DNA of 9,698 nt, from the NCBI GenBank assembly GCA_905215765.1, contig CAJMRP010000073.1, forward strand, positions 1 through 9,698. The letters are read 5' to 3'. Numbering within the stretch: position 1 is the first letter of the stretch; every line of letters begins with the position of its first letter. The translations under genes were made by a program, and so were the position numbers. Below, in pieces: positions 6,181 to 9,698 of this stretch. Below the pieces are notes generated by a model. It saw only the letters and a program-made list of their open reading frames with translations. It made no database searches and was not told the origin of the DNA. Origin of the DNA: an uncultured bacterium. GTDB lineage: Bacteria; Actinomycetota; Coriobacteriia; Coriobacteriales; Coriobacteriaceae.

Positions 6181-6717
6181 CTACTTGGCGGCCTTACCCA
6201 GCTTGCGGCGGATGTGCTCGCCAACATAGTGGATACCCTTGCCCTTGTAAGGCTCGGGAGGACGATGGCCGCGGATCTCAGCGGCGATCTGACCGACCTG
6301 CTGCTTGTTGATACCCTTGACGTTCACGTGGGTGTTGTCGGGAACCTCGAAGGTGATGCCCTCGGGAGCCTCGACGATCACGGGGTGCGAGAAGCCCAGG
6401 GAGAACTCGAGGTTCTTGCCCTTCTGCTGCACGCGGTAACCGACGCCGGCGAGCTCGAGCTTCTTCTCGAAGCCCTCGGAAACGCCAACAACCATGTTGT
6501 GGATGAGGGCGCGGGTGAGGCCGTGGCGGGCACGGGTCTCACGCTCGTCGTCGGGACGGGAAACGGTGAGGACGTTGTCCTCGACGTTGATAGCGAGCTT
6601 CTCAAAGACATCGAGCTCGAGCTGGCCCTTGGGGCCCTTGACGACAACGTTGTTGCCGTTGACTGCCACTTCGACTCCGGCGGGAATCTGGACAGGCTTA
6701 TTACCGATACGAGACAC
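6181..6717 (-). CDS. rplF: 50S ribosomal protein L6, GTG start
   Basis: L6 lies near the factor-binding site and sarcin-ricin loop of the large subunit. The 178-residue protein has two repeated domains. The first begins Met-Ser-Arg-Ile-Gly-Asn-Lys-Pro-Val and includes 'NNVVVKGPKGQLELDV'. The second has 'GVGYRVQQKGKNLEFSLGFS' and ends with the highly conserved 'RPPEPYKGKGIHYVGEHIRR' and Lys-Leu-Gly-Lys. The start is GTG (6715-6717), with AAGGAG 6 nt upstream, and the N-terminus matches the family directly. It follows rpsH after 33 nt. Length is normal. Confidence 0.98.
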   Translation of the reverse strand: MSRIGNKPVQIPAGVEVAVNGNNVVVKGPKGQLELDVFEKLAINVEDNVLTVSRPDDERETRARHGLTRALIHNMVVGVSEGFEKKLELAGVGYRVQQKGKNLEFSLGFSHPVIVEAPEGITFEVPDNTHVNVKGINKQQVGQIAAEIRGHRPPEPYKGKGIHYVGEHIRRKLGKAAK

Positions 6718-6750
6718 GGTGATCTCCTTTCCTTCTACCTACCGAGCGAA

Positions 6751-7149
6751 TTACCAGACGTAAGCGATGATCTCGCCGCCGACGTTGTGCTTGCGAGCAT
6801 CGCGGTCGGTCATGACGCCATGGCTGGTGGAAATAATGGCGGTACCAAGGCCACCGCGGACGCGGGGCATGTCGGCAACGCCGGTGTACTTACGCAGGCC
6901 CGGCTTGGAAATGCGGCGGATGCCGTTGATGACCTTAGCCTTCTTGGGACCATACTTAAGCGTGATGTGCAGAGTCTTCTGGGGAACGGTGTCCTCGACA
7001 TCGTAGCCCTCGATGTAGCCCTCCTCGTGCAGAACACGAGCGATCTCGACGAGCTTCTTGCTGCTCGGCATGGAGACCGTGGCCTTGTTCACAGAGTTAG
7101 CGTTACGGATGCGCGTAAGCATATCTGCGATCGGGTCTGTAAGGTTCAT
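6751..7149 (-). CDS. rpsH: 30S ribosomal protein S8
   Basis: S8 binds the central domain of 16S rRNA early in assembly. In E. coli it also represses the spc operon by binding mRNA near rplE. The 132-residue protein has the start 'MNLTDPIADMLTRIRNANS', the central 'PGLRKYTGVADMPRVRGGLG' and the RNA-binding C-terminal 'AIISTSHGVMTDRDARKHNV' with 'GGEIIAYVW'. The ATG (7147-7149) follows AAGGAG by 8 nt. A 119-nt spacer separates it from rpsN, long for this operon. If feedback control exists in this species, S8 and the structured rplE-rpsN spacer are natural partners to consider, but that is inference. Confidence 0.98.
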   Translation of the reverse strand: MNLTDPIADMLTRIRNANSVNKATVSMPSSKKLVEIARVLHEEGYIEGYDVEDTVPQKTLHITLKYGPKKAKVINGIRRISKPGLRKYTGVADMPRVRGGLGTAIISTSHGVMTDRDARKHNVGGEIIAYVW

Positions 7150-7223
7150 ACAGATTCTCCTTCGTTCTTGATGAACACGTGCTCTTGGTTCTTCGCCGCC
7201 CTTAACGGCAAAGCCTATTTAGC

Positions 7224-7276
7224 GCGTTTTCCCTGTTCCAAACGGATGCTTGAAACGCTGGTAGTGACTTACCAGC
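7224..7276 (-). promoter_or_regulatory. Hairpins at the rpsN stop and in the rpsN-rpsH spacer
   Basis: GCTGGT and ACCAGC (7257-7262 and 7271-7276) form a 6-bp stem with an 8-nt loop that includes the rpsN stop codon. An overlapping alternative pairs gcgttt (7224-7229) with aaacgc (7253-7258), so the two stems compete. The remaining spacer (7150-7223) holds the rpsH ribosome site and no gene that I can see. No T-tract follows either stem. The purpose is unknown. Confidence 0.35.
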
Positions 7277-7454
7277 TGGCCTTCTTAACGCCGGGAAGCT
7301 CGCCCTTGAGTGCAAGCTCACGGAAGCAGACACGGCACAGGCCGAACTTGCGGTACACAGAGTGCGGACGGCCGCAGCGCTGGCAGCGCGTGTACTCACG
7401 AGTAGAGAACTTCTGCTTGCGATTGCACTTGACGATCATCGATGTCTTAGCCAC
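7269..7454 (-). CDS. rpsN: 30S ribosomal protein S14, short zinc type, GTG start
   Basis: S14 lies in the head of the small subunit near the decoding site. At 61 residues this is the short zinc-ribbon form (type Z) as opposed to the about 100-residue Cys-less form. Cys24, Cys27, Cys40 and Cys43 ('TRCQRCGRPHSVYRKFGLCR' and Val-Cys) are the zinc ligands. The ending 'RELALKGELPGVKKASW' is characteristic of the family. The start is GTG (7452-7454), 7 nt after GAGGAGG. The ORF lies between rplE and rpsH, as usual. Two long spacers flank it (79 and 119 nt), each with predicted hairpins, which is unusual inside a tightly packed operon. Confidence 0.98.
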   Translation of the reverse strand: MAKTSMIVKCNRKQKFSTREYTRCQRCGRPHSVYRKFGLCRVCFRELALKGELPGVKKASW

Positions 7455-7479
7455 TTATATCCTCCTCACATAGAGTATT

Positions 7480-7533
7480 GTTCGCCCCAAGCGCCGCCCC
7501 CTTGTGGGAACGGCGCTTATAGGGCAGGTGAAC
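7480..7533 (-). promoter_or_regulatory. Long bulged RNA stem filling the rplE-rpsN spacer
   Basis: Three helical blocks stack in order. gttc (7480-7483) pairs with gaac (7530-7533), gccc (7484-7487) with gggc (7522-7525), and aagcgccg (7489-7496) with cggcgctt (7511-7518). That is 16 bp, interrupted by asymmetric bulges aggt (7526-7529) and ata opposite c (7519-7521 / 7488), and capped by a possible ccc-ggg pair (7499-7501 / 7506-7508). It starts on the first base after the rplE stop and ends 25 nt before the rpsN GTG. No T-tract follows. The asymmetric bulges resemble ribosomal-protein binding sites more than a terminator. S8 or S14 as ligand is speculation. Confidence 0.55.
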
Positions 7534-8091
7534 CTATTTCTTGAACGGGAAACCGAAGGCGTCCAGAAGGGCCTTGGCCTCCTCATCGGTGTTGGCGGTG
7601 GTCACGAAAGTGATGTCCATACCACGCTGGTGATCGACGGAGTCGAAGTCGATCTCGGGGAAGATGAGCTGCTCGGTGACGCCCATGGAGAAGTTACCAC
7701 GGCCGTCGAAGCTCTTGGCGGAGATGCCGCGGAAGTCGCGGATACGGGGGATCGCGACGGAGGTCAGACGATCGAAGAACTCCCACATACGGTCGCCACG
7801 CAGGGTAACCTTGCAGCCGATCGGCATACCAGCGCGCAGGCGGAAGGTAGCGATGGACTTGCGGGCACGGGTGATCATCGGCTGCTGGCCGGTGATGGCG
7901 CGCAGGTCGCGCACGGCACCGTCGATGGCCTTGGAATCGGTAGCGGCCTCGCCGACACCCATGTTCACGACGATCTTCTCAAACTTGGGGATCATCATGA
8001 CGTTCTCGTACTGGAACTTTTCCTGAAGCTGGTGCTTGACCTCGTTGTTGTACTTGGTCTTCAGACGCGGCACATACTTCTCTTCTGCCAT
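7534..8091 (-). CDS. rplE: 50S ribosomal protein L5
   Basis: L5 binds 5S rRNA in the central protuberance and touches S13 across the subunit interface and P-site tRNA. The 185-residue protein shows 'MMIPKFEKIVVNMGVGEA', then 'RARKSIATFRLRAGMPIGCK' and 'VTLRGDRMWEFFDRL'. The C-terminal 'RDFRGISAKSFDGRGNFSMG' with 'EQLIFPEIDFDSV' is highly conserved. The ATG (8089-8091) has GAAGGAG 7 nt upstream. It should be preceded by rplX, rplN and rpsQ. Instead a promoter and hairpin-rich leader occur, so the upstream context is either chimeric or rearranged. The downstream context is normal. Confidence 0.98.
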   Translation of the reverse strand: MAEEKYVPRLKTKYNNEVKHQLQEKFQYENVMMIPKFEKIVVNMGVGEAATDSKAIDGAVRDLRAITGQQPMITRARKSIATFRLRAGMPIGCKVTLRGDRMWEFFDRLTSVAIPRIRDFRGISAKSFDGRGNFSMGVTEQLIFPEIDFDSVDHQRGMDITFVTTANTDEEAKALLDAFGFPFKK

Positions 8092-8228
8092 TGTTCACTC
8101 CTTCTTGGGGTTTTAAGCACGGGGCGTGGCCACGATGGGTTGTCCTCGTGCCTCCTGGCTGCATCCGCGCCGCTCATGGCATTTCGCGGTTTGGACTCGA
8201 CGCAGCAGGAGCCGACAAAACAATCGGT
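8092..8228 (-). promoter_or_regulatory. Hairpin-rich 5' leader upstream of rplE
   Basis: On the transcribed strand, three structures precede the rplE ribosome site (8099-8104). First is a 13-bp stem with one bulged base, 8199-8211 with 8152-8165. Second, inside it, is a 4-bp GC stem, 8186-8189 with 8170-8173. Third is a separate stem, cacga (8131-8135) with tcgtg (8146-8150), with a 10-nt loop. A small ccga/tcgg pair is at 8212-8227. The order promoter, leader, ribosomal-protein gene is what autoregulated ribosomal operons look like, but I do not recognise the leader class and it may belong to another gene originally. Upstream, 8258-8332 holds no visible gene. Confidence 0.45.
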
Positions 8229-8257
8229 ACTATACGCGCATCGGGAGCGTATTTCCA
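8229..8257 (-). promoter_or_regulatory. Sigma-70-type promoter candidate upstream of the rplE leader
   Basis: TGGAAA (8252-8257) and TATAGT (8229-8234) on the minus strand are exactly 17 nt apart. The -35 agrees with TTGACA at four of six positions and the -10 with TATAAT at five. Transcription would begin near base 8222, giving a leader of about 130 nt before rplE. It is the best promoter-like element in the window and lies between a palindrome that could end upstream transcription and a folded leader. Confidence 0.5.
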
Positions 8258-8332
8258 GAAAAACCTCGTCTGCCTGCACAACTCCACAACTCCCCCGCAC
8301 ATATTGATCCCTAGGGGACGGAGGAAAATGGC

Positions 8333-8399
8333 AGTTGCGGTGAAATAGGGACCGTTTGACGGCTTAACAGGCTTTAACAGTCCGTATTTCACCGCAACT
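8333..8399. repeat. 67-nt imperfect palindrome downstream of xdhC
   Basis: Arms of 15 bp (8333-8347 and 8385-8399, agttgcggtgaaata and its reverse complement) are perfect. After one mismatch, 4 more bp (8349-8352 / 8380-8383), another mismatch and 3 bp (8354-8356 / 8376-8378) continue the stem, giving 22 of 24 pairs around a 19-nt loop. The loop region carries two near-copies of a ggcttaacag word. The palindrome ends 17 nt after the xdhC stop. On the minus strand the stem is followed by GCCATTTTCC, a weak T-run, so it might terminate xdhC. Its length also fits a dispersed palindromic repeat; copy number cannot be judged here. Confidence 0.6.
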
Positions 8400-8416
8400 C
8401 ATATATGGGGATGCGA

Positions 8417-9199
8417 TTAGCGCTTGCGGGGGACGAGCTTGGTGCGGCGCAGGTGGATCATCTCGGCAGCGATGGAGATGGCGATCTCCTCGGGGTCCTC
8501 GGCCTCGATGGCGACACCGATCGGCAGGTGCAGCTCGTCGATCTGGTCCTGCGTAAAGCCCTCCTGCTCCAGGCGGGCGCGCACAAAGGCCGTCTTGCGG
8601 CGCGAACCCAGACAGCCCAGATAGGCGGGCTTGGCGTGCATGGCCTGAATCACCACGTCAATATCGGACTTGTGACCCGCCGTGGCGACGACCACTAGGT
8701 CACGCGGGCCGATGGGGCACTGCTTGCTCAGGTTCTTGTAGTCGACCAGACGACGGTCGTAGACACCGGGCACCCATTCGGGGGTCAGTGTGCCGGGGCG
8801 GTCGTCGCAAGCCACGACGGCAAAGCCCGCCGCCGTGAGCACCCGCGCCGTCGCAGCACCCACGGGGCCGCAGCCAAAGATATAGGTCAGGCCCTCGGGG
8901 CAGAGCGTCTCGATGTGCGCCGCGGGAATCTCGGAGGCCGCGTTGGTGTAGGTGACCTTACTCCCCTCCTCCACCAGCGAAAGCTCGGGGCAGCCCATTA
9001 TGGTGCGGCGCGACTCCTCGCCATGGTATTCGGCAACGTCGCCTTCATGCGCACTTGCGATAAACGGTTCAAAGTCGATGACGAAGTCGCCGATGCGCCG
9101 ATAGGCCAAGACGTCGGCAACCGACTGGAACAACGGTGCCTGGGTCGCATCCAGATGCAGGTAGCACAGGCAGATGGCTCCGCCGCAAATCATGCCGGT
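8417..9199 (-). CDS. xdhC: XdhC/CoxI-family molybdenum-enzyme maturation protein, C-terminal part
   Basis: XdhC proteins bind molybdenum cofactor and help load it, sulfurated, into xanthine dehydrogenase-type hydroxylases. About 258 residues follow Asp-Thr-Gly-Met. Near the top is the XdhC-domain cysteine motif 'GMICGGAICLCYLHLDA'. In the second half is a Rossmann-like domain with 'YIFGCGPVGAATARVLTAAG' and Asp-Asp-Arg-Pro, then 'DLVVVATAGHKSDIDVV', 'AYLGCLGSRRKT' and 'LPIGVAIEAEDPEEIAISIA', all characteristic. The protein ends with TAA at 8417-8419. The N-terminal ~90-100 residues of the family are missing; PheT sequence stands there instead, in frame. No other molybdenum-hydroxylase gene is visible. 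Family assignment is firm; which enzyme it serves is unknown. Confidence 0.88.
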   Translation of the reverse strand, partial: TGMICGGAICLCYLHLDATQAPLFQSVADVLAYRRIGDFVIDFEPFIASAHEGDVAEYHGEESRRTIMGCPELSLVEEGSKVTYTNAASEIPAAHIETLCPEGLTYIFGCGPVGAATARVLTAAGFAVVACDDRPGTLTPEWVPGVYDRRLVDYKNLSKQCPIGPRDLVVVATAGHKSDIDVVIQAMHAKPAYLGCLGSRRKTAFVRARLEQEGFTQDQIDELHLPIGVAIEAEDPEEIAISIAAEMIHLRRTKLVPRKR

Positions 9200-9208
9200 A
9201 TCGGAGTT
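9190..9208. other. Chimeric junction between pheT and xdhC
   Basis: PheT homologues read Met-Gly-Gly-Glu-Asn-Ser and then an Ile-Thr/Ser-Asp type segment leading into the editing domain. Here Asp-Thr-Gly-Met-Ile-Cys-Gly-Gly follows, the XdhC cysteine motif. The crossover must lie within about 19 nt. A short coding word around GATACCGGCATG could be common to the parents. The switch of family is seen directly; the mechanism is inferred. Confidence 0.75.
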
Positions 9209-9698
9209 CTCGCCGCCCATGATGCCCGCCAGCGCGACCGGCTTTTCGCCGTCGGCGATGCAGAGCATATCGGTCGTCAGCTCGCGGACGTTCCCGTCGA
9301 GCGTGGTGATTCGCTCGCCCTCGGCCGCTCTGCGGACGACGATGGACTTGGAGGAAATGTAAGACGCGTCAAACGCGTGCATCGGCTGGCCGTATTCCAA
9401 CATTACATAGTTCGTGATGTCGACGATGTTGTTGATCGGACGGATGCCGCAGGCGCGCAGGCGCGCGCGCATCCAAAGCGGAGACGGCTCGATGCGCACG
9501 TTTTTCACCGCGCGCGCGGTATAGCGCGGGCAGAGCGCCGGTTCTTTTACGGTTACGGAAAGGTAGTTGGAAATGTCGTCGCCGTCGCCTGTAGTATGGA
9601 CCTCCGGCGCGCTGTACTCCAGCGGCACACCGGCGGAGGCCGCCGTCTCTCGCGCGATGCCGAGCAGCCCCAGACAGTCGGGGCGGTTGAAGGTCAGT
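9197..9698 (-). CDS. pheT: Phenylalanyl-tRNA synthetase beta subunit, internal fragment
   Basis: PheT pairs with PheS to charge tRNA-Phe; its B3/B4 domain edits mischarged tyrosine. The frame enters from the right edge and covers about 167 residues. 'LTFNRPDCLGLLGIARETA' comes first, which in full-length proteins follows the N-terminal tRNA-binding domain. Then come 'YTARAVKNVRIEPSPLWM', 'RACGIRPINNIVDITNYVML' with Glu-Tyr-Gly-Gln-Pro-Met-His-Ala-Phe-Asp, and 'EKPVALAGIMGGENSD'. Both ends are missing: the start is beyond the edge, and after Asp-Thr the frame becomes XdhC without a stop. A GTG at 9626-9628 is internal and not a real start. pheS is not in view. The style suggests a Clostridia donor. 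Confidence 0.93.

Noticed and set aside
6160..7473. A 437-residue plus-strand open frame
   Set aside because: It is antisense to rplF, rpsH and rpsN. The composition is rich in Asp, Leu, Val and Gly, and it has no ribosome site of note. It is a shadow of high-GC coding on the other strand.
8092..8228. L10 (rplJ) leader
   Set aside because: The arrangement is similar, but I could not find the conserved L10-leader sequence elements, so the class is left open.
8174..8392. A 72-residue minus-strand frame in the gap upstream of rplE
   Set aside because: It starts with GTG inside the palindrome, lacks a ribosome site, and runs across the promoter candidate and leader. No family resemblance is visible. 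It may be annotated elsewhere as hypothetical, but nothing here supports coding.
8417..9628. A new 403-residue fusion enzyme joining tRNA synthetase and XdhC domains
   Set aside because: Both halves are truncated inside known domains, with no linker, and a second such fusion occurs at the other end of the contig. A chimeric assembly explains both more simply.
1..9698. CRISPR arrays, tRNA or rRNA genes, insertion sequences, defence or phage systems
   Set aside because: I looked on both strands and saw no repeat-spacer pattern, cloverleaf, transposase motif or other mobile gene. The content is housekeeping plus chimeric ends.

Overview
This window is mostly one long minus-strand ribosomal-protein operon from a high-GC bacterium. 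Both ends run into gene fragments that do not belong there. Reading in the direction of transcription (right to left), the core is rplE, rpsN, rpsH, rplF, rplR, rpsE, rpmD, rplO, secY, adk, map, infA, rpmJ, rpsM and the 5' part of rpsK. This is the classic spc operon followed by the start of the alpha operon. The short zinc-ribbon S14, the four-cysteine zinc LID in adenylate kinase, and secY-adk-map-infA-rpmJ in a row fit an actinobacterial or Gram-positive type genome. The sequence style suggests a gut Coriobacteriia member (Collinsella-like). That placement is a judgement from reading, not a search result.

Left end (1-862): the S11 frame runs without a stop from its first ~84 residues straight into the C-terminal half of an RND efflux permease, which continues off the edge. 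Right end (8417-9698): a frame that enters from the edge as phenylalanyl-tRNA synthetase beta (PheT) turns, without a stop, into the C-terminal two thirds of an XdhC-type molybdenum-enzyme maturation protein. Both fusions are in frame and sit at short words that both partners could plausibly share (around Ala-Met-Glu-His-Gly-Met and Asp-Thr-Gly-Met). The simplest reading is a chimeric metagenomic contig, not new fusion proteins.

A third discontinuity is likely just upstream of rplE. rplX, rplN, rpsQ and the rest of the S10/spc block are absent. In their place is a 325-base gene-free stretch holding a 67-nt imperfect palindrome, a promoter-like element and a multi-hairpin leader. Either this is another join, or the operon is genuinely split here.

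The core genes build the ribosome (S5, S8, S11, S13, S14, L5, L6, L15, L18, L30, L36), start translation (IF-1), insert membrane proteins (SecY), trim N-terminal methionine (MetAP) and balance adenine nucleotides (Adk). Spacing is tight: three gaps of 2-18 nt in the middle plus 4- and 7-nt overlaps. The exceptions are the spacers rplE-rpsN (79 nt), rpsN-rpsH (119), rplF-rplR (75), map-infA (104) and infA-rpmJ (147). Each of these holds a predicted RNA hairpin or, for map-infA, a candidate promoter. The hairpins are the best candidates for undescribed regulation. No CRISPR array, tRNA, rRNA, insertion sequence or new multi-gene system was found.
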